This document shows, one piece after another, positions 18,031 to 27,869 of a stretch of DNA of 64,000 bases. Position 1 is the stretch's first letter. The number at the start of each line of letters is the position of its first letter. Origin of the DNA: Mycolicibacterium helvum (GTDB lineage Bacteria > Actinomycetota > Actinomycetes > Mycobacteriales > Mycobacteriaceae); the NCBI RefSeq assembly GCF_010731895.1, contig NZ_AP022596.1:3410001-3474000 (forward strand), in the 5' to 3' direction. A program made the position numbers and the translations under genes. Below the pieces are notes generated by a model. The model did no database searches and was not told where the DNA came from. It saw nothing but the letters and a program-made list of their open reading frames with translations.

Positions 18031-18591
18031 TTACGTCAGCGGGCTGATGTTGTAGCTGATCCTGCCGTCCTCGGTATCGGTGACCGTCAGCCGATACGAG
18101 TGCTTTTCCTGGTTGGCCAGCGCGGTGCAGTCGATGCTGCTGTCGACCGTCCCGATCAGGTCCCCGGAGCATTGTGCCCAGGCCGGGCCGGGGCTCGTCG
18201 CGAGCTGGCTCACCAGGGATTCTTCGATTCGGGCCTTGAGTACCCGGGGCACCGCCGCTGCGGCTGCTGTTCGGCCAGCCGGGCTGGCCGCCGAGTTCCC
18301 TGGCACGCCAGGGGCCGCGACCGGGGCGTTGCAGTTCAGGGCCAACAAAGCCTCGCGACCGTTCGATGACTGCCGGTCGTGCTGTTGGGTCACGATGCAG
18401 TTGCCCCGGTCCACCCTTGCTCCGAACGTGTTGACGACCTGCGCGGTGTAACCCCATGAACGCAAGGTCGAGTTCGCTTCGTCAAAGGTCTTGCCGACGA
18501 CGTCAGGGGATGCGTGGCCCACTGCGCAGGTGGCGACCGCCATCGCGAGAGCGATCGGTATTGCGGCGAACGCAGTTCGTGTCCTGAACAC
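18031..18591 (-). CDS. Secreted protein with PASTA-like and DUF4333-like parts
   Basis: 186 residues when started at GTG 18591. That start is chosen because AGGAGG lies six bases upstream on the minus strand, and translation from it gives a clean signal peptide (FRTRTAFAAIPIALAMAVATCAVGHA). After cleavage, residues ~28-80 (SPDVVGKTFDEANSTLRSWGYTAQ in parts) look like a single PASTA-type repeat. The C-terminal ~65 residues (CSGDLIGTVDSSIDCTAL and YRLTVTDTEDGRISYNI) resemble DUF4333, with two cysteines that may pair. A low-complexity Ala-rich linker joins the halves. Probable exported protein acting at the cell surface; ligand unknown. It is convergent with perM. Confidence 0.7.
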   Translation of the reverse strand: MFRTRTAFAAIPIALAMAVATCAVGHASPDVVGKTFDEANSTLRSWGYTAQVVNTFGARVDRGNCIVTQQHDRQSSNGREALLALNCNAPVAAPGVPGNSAASPAGRTAAAAAVPRVLKARIEESLVSQLATSPGPAWAQCSGDLIGTVDSSIDCTALANQEKHSYRLTVTDTEDGRISYNISPLT

Positions 18592-19142
18592 GTAAAACCT
18601 CCTCGGCGGCATTGCCGTGAGTTCCGGAAACGGGCTGCGCAAATACCCCTGCCCGCTGCTGTCCGATAGACCAACGCGATCGCCTGGGCCCGCAAGTCTC
18701 GTTGCAGATCCGACCATCCGTCAGTCCACAGCAAACTACCAGCTACTCGCAAACCATGCCATGAAGTTTGGCGAGCCAGTCCGAATGCGCCGCTCAACGC
18801 GCCGGTCAGAGCGGGATTACGCGATGGACAATGTGTCGGGGTAGGCGCGCACAGTTTGTCGCGGCTGGTGGCCGCACGTTGCAATTGCGTGATGTACGTA
18901 GTGGTTTCACGCGAGGGCATCGCCGCCCATCATCGTTTTCAGTGGCCAACGCCGGGTGTGCCCCTCCCGTTCGGTGGCGTCTTTGGGTGGCGGCGCCTGC
19001 TGGGGCCCGGCGATCGACACGATCGGAGTGCACGTCAGGTGGTCGGAATATGCCTTTCGCCGCGAACTCATTGACCGCGCGTGTGGGTGAAACGTTCGGC
19101 GTGCGGCAGCCGCCACCGGCAAGCCCCGCTAGGCTCATCGCC
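18592..19142. other. Intergenic region, no gene recognised
   Basis: About 550 bp between the divergent secreted-protein gene and purN. It holds the AGGAGG ribosome-binding site for the leftward gene at its left edge. Frames that run through it are not mycobacterial-looking and have no ribosome-binding sites. No convincing hairpin, tRNA or purine riboswitch is seen; promoters for both flanking genes are presumably here. Confidence 0.5.
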
Positions 19143-19772
19143 GTGCAGCAGCCCATCTACGTCCCCCCGAGCGCGCCGGCACGGCTCGTCGTCCTGGCGT
19201 CGGGGACCGGGTCGTTGCTGCGGTCACTGCTGACGGCCGCCGTCGGCGACTATCCCGCGCGCGTTGTCGCTGTCGGGGTGGACCGGGATTGTCCGGCCGT
19301 GGACATCGCACAGGCCGCGTCGATCCCCACCTTCTGCGTGCGTCTGAAGGATTACCCCGATCGCACCGCCTGGGACGCCGCGATCACCGATGCCACGCAA
19401 GCGCACAGCCCCGACCTCATCGTGTCCGCCGGTTTCATGAAAATACTTGGGCCGGAGTTTCTTTCGCGCTTTCTCGGCCGTGTCGTCAATACTCATCCGG
19501 CGCTGCTGCCGGCCTTTCCCGGCGCACATGCCGTACCCGATGCGCTGGCCTACGGGGTCAGGATCACCGGGTGCACCGTGCACCTGGTGGATGCCGGCGT
19601 GGATACCGGACCCATCCTGGCCCAGGAGGCGGTCGCGATCCTCGACGGTGACGACGAAGACACCTTGCACGAACGCATCAAGGTCGTGGAACGACGGCTG
19701 TTGGTGGACGTACTGGCCGCGCTGGCGACGCGTGGCGTGACCTGGAGTGGCAGAAAGGCGACCATAGGATGA
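19143..19772 (+). CDS. purN: Phosphoribosylglycinamide formyltransferase
   Basis: 209 residues from GTG 19143, which places the start just before [19 protein letters not shown], the usual N-terminal strand and phosphate loop; an upstream extension to 18768 would add ~125 non-conserved residues. Catalytic motifs: the Asn-His of [15 protein letters not shown] (~residues 118-132) and the Asp of [13 protein letters not shown]. It transfers the formyl group of 10-formyl-THF to GAR, the third step of purine synthesis. Its TGA overlaps the purH ATG, so the two purine genes are translationally coupled. Confidence 0.95.
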   Translation: MQQPIYVPPSAPARLVVLASGTGSLLRSLLTAAVGDYPARVVAVGVDRDCPAVDIAQAASIPTFCVRLKDYPDRTAWDAAITDATQAHSPDLIVSAGFMKILGPEFLSRFLGRVVNTHPALLPAFPGAHAVPDALAYGVRITGCTVHLVDAGVDTGPILAQEAVAILDGDDEDTLHERIKVVERRLLVDVLAALATRGVTWSGRKATIG

Positions 19773-21352
19773 CCGCGGGGACATTGATTTCGAAGAGGCC
19801 GATCCGGCGCGCGCTGATCAGCGTGTACGACAAGAGCGGACTCATTCCGCTCGCTCAAGGTCTGCACGAAGCGGGCGTGGACATCGTCTCGACCGGGTCT
19901 ACAGCCAAAACGATTGCTGATAAAGGCATTCCGGTGACCCCCGTGGAGTTCGTCACCGGCTTCCCCGAGGTGCTCGACGGCCGGGTCAAGACCCTGCACC
20001 CGCACATCCATGCCGGCTTGCTCGCCGACACCCGCAACCCTGCGCATATGCGGGCGCTCGAGGAGCTCAAGATCGAGCCGTTCGATCTCGTCGTGGTCAA
20101 CCTCTACCCATTCACCGAGACGGTGGACTCGGGCGCCGAAGTCGACGAGTGCGTCGAGCAGATCGACATCGGTGGGCCCTCGATGGTGCGCGCGTCGGCC
20201 AAGAACCACGCCAGCGTCGCCGTCGTCGTCGATCCACTCGGCTACGACGGTGTGCTGGCCGCCGTGCGGGCCGGCGGCTTCACCCTGGCCGAGCGGCAGA
20301 AGTTGGCGGCGCTGGCTTTTCGGCACACCGCCGAATACGACGTCGCAGTGGCCAGCTGGATGGGTTCGGTGCTGGCCCCCGCAGAAGACGATGGGGGGAG
20401 ACTCCTGCCGCCATGGTTCGGGCGCACCTGGCGCCGCACCTCGCAGCTGCGCTACGGCGAGAACCCGCATCAGCAGGCTGCGCTCTACAGCGACGACGGT
20501 GGTTGGCCGGGTCTGGCGCAGGCCGAGCAGTTGCACGGAAAAGAGATGTCCTACAACAACTTCACCGACGCCGACGCGGCCTGGCGGGCGGCCTTCGACC
20601 ACGAGCAGACCTGCGTGGCGATCATCAAGCACGCTAACCCGTGTGGCATCGCGATCTCGTCGGTCTCAGTGGCCGACGCGCACCGCAAGGCTCACGAATG
20701 CGATCCGCTGAGCGCCTTCGGTGGCGTGATCGCCGCCAACTCCGAGGTCACTGTGGAGATGGCCGAGTTCGTTTCGGAGATCTTCACCGAGGTGATCATC
20801 GCGCCGGCCTACGAACCCGGAGCGGTGGAAATTTTGGCCCGCAAGAAGAATATTCGGGTGCTGGTCGCGTCCGAGCCGCCGGTCGACGGGGTGGAGCTGC
20901 GCCAGATCAGCGGTGGTCTGTTGATTCAAGAGCGCGACGCGCTCAACGCGCCCGGTGACGATCCGGCCAACTGGACGCTGGCCACCGGAACACCGGCGGA
21001 TGCGGCCACCCTGCGCGACCTGCAGTTCGCCTGGCGCACGTGCCGCGCGGTGAAGTCGAATGCGATCGTGGTGGCCGCCGACGGAGCGACCGTCGGTGTG
21101 GGCATGGGCCAGGTCAACCGGGTCGACGCCGCCCGGCTTGCGGTCGAGCGCGGTGGCGACCGGGTGCGCGGTGCGGTCGCGGCCAGCGATGCGTTCTTCC
21201 CGTTCCCAGACGGGCTGGAGACGCTGACGGCAGTCGGGGTCAAGGCCGTCGTGCATCCTGGGGGTTCGGTGCGAGACGACCTGGTCACCGAAGCCGCCGC
21301 CAAGGCCGGTATCACGCTCTACCTCACCGGGGCTCGCCACTTCGCACACTGA
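19769..21352 (+). CDS. purH: Bifunctional AICAR transformylase / IMP cyclohydrolase
   Basis: 527 residues, normal length. N-terminal IMP cyclohydrolase domain (~10-150, starting [20 protein letters not shown], with [13 protein letters not shown]) and C-terminal AICAR transformylase domain carrying the active-site KHANPCG (~residue 288-294) and the FGGVIAAN region. It performs the last two steps of purine biosynthesis to IMP. Coupled to purN by ATGA overlap. Confidence 0.97.
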   Translation: MTAGTLISKRPIRRALISVYDKSGLIPLAQGLHEAGVDIVSTGSTAKTIADKGIPVTPVEFVTGFPEVLDGRVKTLHPHIHAGLLADTRNPAHMRALEELKIEPFDLVVVNLYPFTETVDSGAEVDECVEQIDIGGPSMVRASAKNHASVAVVVDPLGYDGVLAAVRAGGFTLAERQKLAALAFRHTAEYDVAVASWMGSVLAPAEDDGGRLLPPWFGRTWRRTSQLRYGENPHQQAALYSDDGGWPGLAQAEQLHGKEMSYNNFTDADAAWRAAFDHEQTCVAIIKHANPCGIAISSVSVADAHRKAHECDPLSAFGGVIAANSEVTVEMAEFVSEIFTEVIIAPAYEPGAVEILARKKNIRVLVASEPPVDGVELRQISGGLLIQERDALNAPGDDPANWTLATGTPADAATLRDLQFAWRTCRAVKSNAIVVAADGATVGVGMGQVNRVDAARLAVERGGDRVRGAVAASDAFFPFPDGLETLTAVGVKAVVHPGGSVRDDLVTEAAAKAGITLYLTGARHFAH

Positions 21353-21413
21353 GCGATAATTGCCATTGCGCCGACCGCGTAATGCCCTAGTGGCTCGGCA
21401 GTCGTAGCGTGGA

Positions 21414-22799
21414 GTGGTGACTTCACCTGACAACCTCCCCCGCACTGTCGGCGAACTGCGCGCTTCCGGACATCGGGAGCGCAGCGTCAAGCAGGAGATC
21501 CGGGAGAACCTCCTCACCGCGCTGGCCGAAGGCGATGAGGTCTGGCCAGGCATTTTCGGGTTCGAGGACACCGTCCTGCCACAGCTGGAGCGGGCACTGA
21601 TCGCCGGACACGACTTCGTCCTGCTCGGCGAGCGCGGTCAGGGCAAGACCCGGCTGCTGCGGTCGTTGCAGAACCTGCTTGACGAGTGGACACCGGTGAT
21701 CGCCGGGTCGGAACTCGGTGAGCATCCCTACACCCCGATCACCCCGCAGTCGATCCGCCGGGCCGCCGACTCCGGTGATGCGCTGCCGGTCGAGTGGCGG
21801 CACCGCAGCCAGCGCTACACCGAGAAGCTGGCCACCCCGGACACCAGCGTCGCGGACCTGGTCGGCGACATCGATCCGATCAAGGTCGCCGAAGGCCGTT
21901 CCCTCGGTGATCCGGAAACCATCGCCTACGGCCTGATCCCGCGGGCACACCGCGGCATCGTCGCGGTCAACGAGCTGCCCGACCTGGCCGAACGCATTCA
22001 GGTCTCGATGCTCAACGTGATGGAGGAACGCGACATCCAGGTGCGCGGCTACACACTGCGGCTGCCGCTGGACGTGCTGGTGGTCGCCAGCGCCAACCCG
22101 GAGGACTACACCAATCGTGGGCGCATCATCACCCCACTGAAGGACCGGTTCGGTGCTGAAATCCGCACGCACTACCCGCGTGAACTCGACGCCGAGGTGG
22201 GCGTCATCACCCAGGAAGCGCACCTGTCCGCACAGGTTCCGACTTACCTGATGCAAATCATTGCCCGCTTCGCTCGCTACCTGCGCGAGTCCAACTCCGT
22301 CGACCAGCGTTCCGGCGTGTCGGCGCGGTTCGCGATCGCGGCCGCCGAGACCGTCGCGGCGTCGGCCCGGCATCGCGGCGCGGTGCTGGGTGAGGACGAA
22401 CCGGTGGCCCGGGTGGTCGACCTCGGCACTGTGATCGACGTGCTGCGCGGCAAGCTGGAATTCGAGTCCGGCGAGGAGGGCCGCGAGCAGGCGGTGCTCG
22501 AACACCTGCTGCGCCGCGCCACCGCCGACACCGCGCAGCGGGTGCTCGGCGGCATCGACGTCGGCCCGCTGGTGTCCGCGGTCGAGGGTGGCTCGGCGGT
22601 GACGACCGGCGAGCAGGTGTCGGCCAAGGATGTGCTGGCCGCGCTGCCAGACTTGCCGGTGATCGAGACGATTGCCAAACGGCTGGAGGCCGAGACCGAG
22701 GGTGAGCGCGCCGCCGCCCTCGAATTGGCGCTGGAGGCACTGTATTTGGCCAAACGCATCGACAAGGTGACGGGAGAAGGCGAAACCGTCTATGGCTAA
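21414..22799 (+). CDS. AAA+ ATPase, magnesium-chelatase / MoxR type
   Basis: 461 residues from GTG 21414 (GTG 21417 is equally possible). AAA+ core: Walker A GERGQGKTRLL (~residues 73-83), a Walker-B-like GIVAVNELPDL, sensor ASANPEDYTNRGRIITPLKD and arginine-finger region. The insert pattern and lack of the Mg-chelatase C-terminal domain place it with BchI/MoxR-like ATPases that work with a VWA partner. The gene downstream overlaps by 8 bp and encodes exactly such a VWA protein, matching the Rv0958-Rv0959 pair. Likely a chaperone that assembles or remodels an envelope or metalloprotein target; the substrate is unknown. Confidence 0.88.
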   Translation: MVTSPDNLPRTVGELRASGHRERSVKQEIRENLLTALAEGDEVWPGIFGFEDTVLPQLERALIAGHDFVLLGERGQGKTRLLRSLQNLLDEWTPVIAGSELGEHPYTPITPQSIRRAADSGDALPVEWRHRSQRYTEKLATPDTSVADLVGDIDPIKVAEGRSLGDPETIAYGLIPRAHRGIVAVNELPDLAERIQVSMLNVMEERDIQVRGYTLRLPLDVLVVASANPEDYTNRGRIITPLKDRFGAEIRTHYPRELDAEVGVITQEAHLSAQVPTYLMQIIARFARYLRESNSVDQRSGVSARFAIAAAETVAASARHRGAVLGEDEPVARVVDLGTVIDVLRGKLEFESGEEGREQAVLEHLLRRATADTAQRVLGGIDVGPLVSAVEGGSAVTTGEQVSAKDVLAALPDLPVIETIAKRLEAETEGERAAALELALEALYLAKRIDKVTGEGETVYG

Positions 22800-24777
22800 G
22801 CGCCCGCACACGCATGACTCGAGGTATGCGGCTTATACCGGGGGGCCGGATCCGCTGGCCCCGCCGGTGGATCTGCGCGATGCGCTCGAGCAGATCGGGC
22901 AGGACGTCATGGAGGGCACCTCGCCGCGGCGGGCGCTGTCCGAGCTGCTGCGCCGTGGCACCAAAGGCACCAAGGGCGCCGATCGGCTCGCAGCGGAGGT
23001 CAACCGCCGTCGTCGAGAGCTGTTGAACCGCAACAATCTTGACGGCACCCTGCAGGAGATCAAACAACTGCTCGACGAAGCCGTGCTTGCCGAGCGCAAG
23101 GAGCTGGCGCGTGCGCTCGATGACGACGCCCGGTTCGCCGAACTGCAGATCGAAGCGTTGTCCCCGTCGCCGGCCAAGGCCGTCCAGGAGCTGTCCGACT
23201 ACAACTGGCGCAGCCCCGAGGCGCGCCAGAAGTACGAGCAGATCAAGGATCTGCTCGGCCGGGAGATGCTCGATCAGCGGTTCTCCGGGATGAAGCAGGC
23301 TCTGGAGAACGCCACCGACGAGGATCGGCAAGCCGTCAACGAGATGCTCGACGATCTTAACGACTTGCTGGACAAGCACTCTCGCGGTGAGGACAGCGCG
23401 CAAGACTTTCAGAACTTCATGCGCAAGCATGGCCAGTATTTCCCGGAGAACCCGAAGAATGTCGACGAGCTGCTTGACTCGCTGGCCAAGCGGGCCGCAG
23501 CAGCCCAAAGGTTCCGTAACAGCCTGAGCCCCGACCAGCGCGCGGAACTGGATGCCTTGGCACAGCAGGCATTCGGTTCGCCACAACTGATGGATGCGCT
23601 CAACCGGCTGGATTCCCATCTACAGGCAGCCCGGCCGGGAGAGGACTGGAACAGCTCCTCGGAGTTCTCCGGCGACAACCCGCTGGGGATGGGGGAGGGG
23701 GCCCAAGCGCTCGCCGATATCGCCGAACTCGAGCAGCTCGCCGACCAGCTGTCGCAGAGCTACGCCGGGGCCACCATGGATGATGTCGATCTCGACGCAC
23801 TGGCCCGTCAGTTGGGTGATCAGGCCGCCATCGATGCGCGGACACTGGCCGAGCTGGAGCGCGCACTGATGAATCAGGGCTTCCTGGACCGGGGCTCGGA
23901 CGGGCAGTGGCGGCTGTCGCCGAAAGCAATGCGGCAACTCGGCCAAACCGCCCTTCGCGATGTCGCCCAACAACTTTCGGGACGTCACGGTGAGCGGGAT
24001 ACCCGTCGTGCCGGTGCGGCCGGTGAGTTGACCGGCGCGACCCGGCCGTGGGCTTTCGGCGATACCGAGCCGTGGAACGTCACTCGCACGCTGACCAACG
24101 CGGTGCTGCGGCAGGCCGGCACGGACACGTTGGGCGGCCCGCTACAGATCACCGTCGATGACGTCGAGGTGTCAGAGACCGAGACCCGTACCCAGGCCGC
24201 GGTGGCTCTGCTGGTCGATACCTCGTTCTCGATGGTGATGGAGAACCGGTGGCTGCCGATGAAGCAGACCGCGCTGGCGCTCAACCACCTGGTGAGCACG
24301 CGATTCCGATCCGATGCACTCCAGATCGTCGCCTTCGGCCGCTACGCCCGGACGGTGACCGCGGCCGAGCTGACCGGACTCGAAGGCGTCTACGAGCAGG
24401 GCACCAACCTGCACCATGCGCTGGCCCTGGCGGTGCGACACCTGCGTCGCCATCCCAATGCCCAGCCGGTGGTGCTGGTGGTCACCGATGGTGAGCCGAC
24501 CGCGCACCTGGAAGATTTCGATGGCCAGGGCTCGTCGGTATTTTTCGACTACCCACCGCATCCGCGGACCGTCGCGCACACCGTGCGCGGATTCGACGAG
24601 GTCGCCCGCCTCGGAGCGCAGGTGACGATCTTCCGGCTCGGAAACGATCCGGGTCTGGCGAAGTTCATCGACCAGGTTGCTCGACGGGTGGAAGGCCGAG
24701 TCGTTGTTCCCGACCTGGACGGGTTGGGCGCGGCGGTCGTCGGCGACTACTTGAGGTCGCGTCGTCGCCGTCGCTGA
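22792..24777 (+). CDS. VWA domain-containing protein, partner of MoxR-type ATPase
   Basis: 661 residues. N-terminal ~430 residues are helical and charged (many Leu/Glu/Arg/Gln, coiled-coil-like, for example RAELDALAQQAFG). The C-terminal VWA domain (~460-650) has the metal-ion site DTSFSM and the later TDGEPTAH strand, so the MIDAS is intact. No signal peptide or membrane segment is seen, so it is probably cytoplasmic. Its start overlaps the upstream ATPase gene by 8 bp, indicating stoichiometric coexpression. Confidence 0.88.
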   Translation: MAKRPHTHDSRYAAYTGGPDPLAPPVDLRDALEQIGQDVMEGTSPRRALSELLRRGTKGTKGADRLAAEVNRRRRELLNRNNLDGTLQEIKQLLDEAVLAERKELARALDDDARFAELQIEALSPSPAKAVQELSDYNWRSPEARQKYEQIKDLLGREMLDQRFSGMKQALENATDEDRQAVNEMLDDLNDLLDKHSRGEDSAQDFQNFMRKHGQYFPENPKNVDELLDSLAKRAAAAQRFRNSLSPDQRAELDALAQQAFGSPQLMDALNRLDSHLQAARPGEDWNSSSEFSGDNPLGMGEGAQALADIAELEQLADQLSQSYAGATMDDVDLDALARQLGDQAAIDARTLAELERALMNQGFLDRGSDGQWRLSPKAMRQLGQTALRDVAQQLSGRHGERDTRRAGAAGELTGATRPWAFGDTEPWNVTRTLTNAVLRQAGTDTLGGPLQITVDDVEVSETETRTQAAVALLVDTSFSMVMENRWLPMKQTALALNHLVSTRFRSDALQIVAFGRYARTVTAAELTGLEGVYEQGTNLHHALALAVRHLRRHPNAQPVVLVVTDGEPTAHLEDFDGQGSSVFFDYPPHPRTVAHTVRGFDEVARLGAQVTIFRLGNDPGLAKFIDQVARRVEGRVVVPDLDGLGAAVVGDYLRSRRRRR

Positions 24778-25150
24778 GCCGAGAGTGGCGAGCGTTCAGC
24801 AAATCTTTTCGGCGAATGCGTGCTTGGCGGCCTGCTATTCGGAGCGCAAAAGCGCGTGGCAAACCCGGATATTATTGACGTCAACGTTCTCCGGTATGGG
24901 GCCCTAGCGAACACGTGCCGGATAGTATTTACGCGGGCGTTACAACGCTGTGAACCGGCTACTCGACACCTGTCGACCGGGCGTGATTGGTGTGACTGAT
25001 GCGAATTTTGAAGGCGGTGGATTTCACTCGTTCCGCTTGCTGAAGGGCAAACAGCCCCCTAGTATCTATCAGGATCTTCTAAGATTTGCATCAGCAAAGC
25101 ATCGAGTTCGTCACGACCCTGGCGAACCGCACCAACAAGGGGAACTAGCA
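24778..25150. other. Intergenic region before secreted-protein gene
   Basis: About 370 bp, AT-richer than its surroundings, with no convincing gene. A ribosome-binding site AAGGGGAA lies near its right edge for the gene at 25151. Short TATxxT-like hexamers are present but no single promoter stands out. No terminator hairpin is seen after the VWA gene. Confidence 0.4.
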
Positions 25151-26368
25151 ATGGCGTCACGAACTCGGCCTTTCCTGATGACCGGCGCGGCACTGGCCAG
25201 CGCCGCTGCCATCGTCGCCGCGACACCGGCACTCGTGCCGACCCACGACCTCGCGGTCGGGGCACCCACTCCGCTGAAGTTGTCGACAGCCCAGGTTGAG
25301 CTGACGGCGATCACCGACATCACCCTTCAGGGCATCAACGACGCTTACTGGTTTGGCTGGGGTGGCTACATCACCAGCACCAACACCTACTACCCGGGCG
25401 TGAGTGATGTTTACGTCTCCGGCGCCGCGGGTGTCTTGTACTACCTGGTCGACAACGCCGTGGAGTCGTTCGTCCCCGGATTCGACCTCGACAACTACTA
25501 CTTCGAGATCGGCGCGCCCTCGTTGCCTTACGTGGCCGCCGGTGAGCTGTTCGGTACCAGCTCGCCAATCTTCCAGGCCGCGCAGTCGGTGTTCTACTAC
25601 GGCGTCCCGAACGTCATCAACTCGATCGTCGCCTCCGCGACTCAGTTGGTGCCGCAATTCAACATCGGTCCGGTCAAGCTTGGGCAGGGATACCTGGCCG
25701 GCCTGTTCTTCTACGGCCAGACGCCGGACTATAACTCCACCACAGGCACCGGGTTCGCCTACAGCACCAACGGGCTGGCGGCCATCTTCGCCTACATCTC
25801 GACGTCGATCTCGGACAACCTGCCCTCGGCCGCGGCCCTCACCTCGTTGAGTGGTGCCTCGAGCGCGGCAGCGGCCGCGATCGAGACGGTCGTCAAGGAT
25901 GTCGAGGGCGCTGTCACGTCCGCGACCTCGTCCACCACCGCATCGGCGGCGGCGAAGGCGAGCTCCAAGACGGCGGCGGCTGCCGAGGTCAAGACCGAGT
26001 CCACGGGGACCACGACCTCGACCGAGGGCACCTCGGCCACCGAAGGTTCCTCGACCGAGGGCACGTCCTCGACCGAGGGCTCCTCGACTGAAGGTTCGTC
26101 GACTGACGGTTCCTCGACCGACGGTTCTTCGACCGGAAGCAGCACCTCCACCGGTGTCGCATCGTCGGCGAAGCCCGCGACGACGACCACCCCGAAGACG
26201 ACGACCAAGCCGGCCAAGCCGCAGAACCCGCTCGCCAAGATCGGCAAGCAGATCTCGGATGCGCTCAGCGGTGGCAAGAAGACCAAGTCGAGCTCCTCGA
26301 GCGACTCGAGCAGCTCCAGCTCGGGGAGCGATTCGGGCGGCTCCAGCACGGGCGGCAGCGCCAAGTAG
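25151..26368 (+). CDS. Secreted Ser/Thr-rich repeat protein
   Basis: 405 residues from ATG 25151 (AAGGGGAA six to ten bases upstream; a longer frame from 24950 is not supported). Signal peptide MASRTRPFLMTGAALASAAA followed by an Ala-rich cleavage region and a mature start with the QVELTA motif common in exported mycobacterial proteins. Residues ~45-235 are a Tyr/Gly/Ser-rich globular domain without a motif I recognise. From ~260 on it is low complexity: repeats of TEGSS/TEGTS and TDGSS, a Thr/Lys-Pro stretch, and a Ser-run tail. The tail is a likely O-mannosylation substrate or wall-spanning stalk. Probably cell-surface located. Confidence 0.7.
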   Translation: MASRTRPFLMTGAALASAAAIVAATPALVPTHDLAVGAPTPLKLSTAQVELTAITDITLQGINDAYWFGWGGYITSTNTYYPGVSDVYVSGAAGVLYYLVDNAVESFVPGFDLDNYYFEIGAPSLPYVAAGELFGTSSPIFQAAQSVFYYGVPNVINSIVASATQLVPQFNIGPVKLGQGYLAGLFFYGQTPDYNSTTGTGFAYSTNGLAAIFAYISTSISDNLPSAAALTSLSGASSAAAAAIETVVKDVEGAVTSATSSTTASAAAKASSKTAAAAEVKTESTGTTTSTEGTSATEGSSTEGTSSTEGSSTEGSSTDGSSTDGSSTGSSTSTGVASSAKPATTTTPKTTTKPAKPQNPLAKIGKQISDALSGGKKTKSSSSSDSSSSSSGSDSGGSSTGGSAK

Positions 26369-26379
26369 CAGACCATCAA

Positions 26380-26422
26380 CAAGACTTCGGCCCCTTCCGG
26401 AATGGAAGGGGCCGAAGTCTTG
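26380..26422. terminator. Strong bidirectional terminator hairpin
   Basis: Perfect 19-base inverted repeat, left arm 26380-26398 (CAAGACTTCGGCCCCTTCC) and right arm 26404-26422, with a five-base loop GGAAT. It lies 12 bp after the secreted-protein stop and 16 bp before the stop of the convergent DUF1707 gene. There is no long U tract, as is usual for mycobacterial terminators. Confidence 0.85.
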
Positions 26423-26437
26423 TGTGGGTCGGGTCGG

Positions 26438-27037
26438 CTAGCGAGCTTGTTGCTCGGAACCGCCAGGCTTGCGGTTCTTTCGTTTGACGCCCACCCCGCC
26501 CCACAACGAGAAGCCCCGGATGGTGACCTTCGGTGCGCCGGGCGTACCTGTGCCGTCGACGTTGTGGTCAAAACCGCCCATCACGCCGAGCCCGTGGACT
26601 TCCAGGTTGATCTCGGGCGGCAGCAGGATGGTCTGCCCGCCCATGATGGAGTACGCGTGGATCTCCACGGTGGCTGAGGTGAAGTCCGCGTAGCGCAGGT
26701 CGACGACACCGCCGCCGAACAAGGTGAACGTCGTGATCCGGCCCGGCACATTCCATCGGCCGCGGCGTTCGAAGCCGCTCAAGATGGCCAGCAACAGGGT
26801 CTTCGGCGCCGGTTTGGATGCGCCGCGCCGGTGCGATGTGTCGGCTTCCGGCAAGTCTTCGGTGAGGCGATCCAGTTCCTCATAGGTCTGCGCGGCATAG
26901 GCCTTCGTCAGCCGCTGCTCGTACTCGCCGAGTTGCAGACGTCCCCTGGACGCGGCCTCGGTGAGCAGCTGAGCAACCTGGATGCGATCCGTGTCAGCGG
27001 CCCGCGTCGTCGCGTCCCGTGGTGTCAAATTGCTCAT
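26438..27037 (-). CDS. DUF1707 domain protein with cell-wall-active-antibiotic-response-like C-terminus
   Basis: 199 residues. N-terminal DUF1707 (~8-60): RAADTDRIQVAQLLTEAASRG followed by LQLGEYEQRLTKAYAAQTYEELDRL (in parts), a short helical domain shared by many mycobacterial membrane and regulatory proteins. The C-terminal half (~100-190) is a beta-rich domain with GGGVVDLRYADF, 'MGGQTILLPP' and FSLWGGVGVKRK, similar to the LiaF/DUF2154 family that senses wall stress. No clear transmembrane helix. It matches Rv0966c in position. Function is inferred only from domain type. Confidence 0.8.
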   Translation of the reverse strand: MSNLTPRDATTRAADTDRIQVAQLLTEAASRGRLQLGEYEQRLTKAYAAQTYEELDRLTEDLPEADTSHRRGASKPAPKTLLLAILSGFERRGRWNVPGRITTFTLFGGGVVDLRYADFTSATVEIHAYSIMGGQTILLPPEINLEVHGLGVMGGFDHNVDGTGTPGAPKVTIRGFSLWGGVGVKRKNRKPGGSEQQAR

Positions 27038-27101
27038 CGCCTACGAGGGTACGACTCTGGATGGCAACCGCAAGAGTGTTCGCTGATCTCTCACAGTGGT
27101 G

Positions 27102-27869
27102 TTATCGCAGCCAGCGGGGTGGGCGTTTCTCCAGGAACGCCAGCATCCCTTCCCGCGCTTCCTCGGAGACGAACAACCGCGCCGATTCCTTTGCCAACCG
27201 CTCGGCGTCTCGGTCGAATCTGGCCAGCACATCGGCCGTGGTCAGGGCTTTTGATGCGGCGAGGCCCTGGGGTGATCCCCGGCCAAGGTCGGCCACGATC
27301 CCGGCTACCGTGGCTTCGATGTCGTCGGAGGCAAGAGTGATCAGCCCGATCTCGGCGGCGGTAGCCGCGGTGAACGTCTCACCCGTCAGGTAGTAGCGGG
27401 CGGCCGCGCGGGGCGACATCTTCGGCAGCAGCGTCAGGGAGATGATGGCTGGTGCCACTCCGATGCGCGCCTCGGTGAGCGCAAACGTGCTGCGCGGGCC
27501 CGCGACCACGATGTCGCAGGCTCCGACCAGGCCTAACCCGCCGGCACGGACATGGCCGTCGATGGCCGCCACCACCGGCACCGGCGACTCAACGATCGCG
27601 CGCAGCGTGAAAGCCAGTTCACGAGCCCGGGCGACGGTGGACTCCGTCGGATCTCCGTCGGATGCTTCGCTCAGATCGGCGCCGGCACAGAACGTGCCGC
27701 CGGTGTGGCCGAGCAGCACTGTTCGCACCGCGGGATCGGCGGCCGCATCCCTCAGCCCAGAGTGCAGCTGCTCCACCAGCCGGGTGGACAGCGCATTGCG
27801 GTTGTCCGGTGAGTCCAGCGTCAACCGGGCGACGTGACCGTCGACGGCATAGGTGACCAGTGGGGTCAT
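27102..27869 (-). CDS. echA7: Enoyl-CoA hydratase / isomerase (EchA7-like)
   Basis: 255 residues from ATG 27869 (GGGAAA six bases upstream); ATG 27881, which has AGGAG nine bases before it inside a repeat, is also possible. Crotonase fold: GTFCAGADLSEA forms the first oxyanion loop, and DGHVRAGGLGLVGACDIVVA the second; the usual first catalytic Glu is not in its standard place, where the loop reads 'ALTEARIGVAPAIISL' with Glu present. It is the last gene of a leftward operon for degradation of a branched or isoprenoid acyl-CoA. Functional parallel: AtuE (isohexenylglutaconyl-CoA hydratase). Confidence 0.85.
   Translation of the reverse strand: MTPLVTYAVDGHVARLTLDSPDNRNALSTRLVEQLHSGLRDAAADPAVRTVLLGHTGGTFCAGADLSEASDGDPTESTVARARELAFTLRAIVESPVPVVAAIDGHVRAGGLGLVGACDIVVAGPRSTFALTEARIGVAPAIISLTLLPKMSPRAAARYYLTGETFTAATAAEIGLITLASDDIEATVAGIVADLGRGSPQGLAASKALTTADVLARFDRDAERLAKESARLFVSEEAREGMLAFLEKRPPRWLR

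Noticed and set aside
18768..19142. N-terminal extension of purN
   Set aside because: The in-frame extension is Arg/Gly-rich and absent from known PurN; the conserved part begins at the GTG at 19143.
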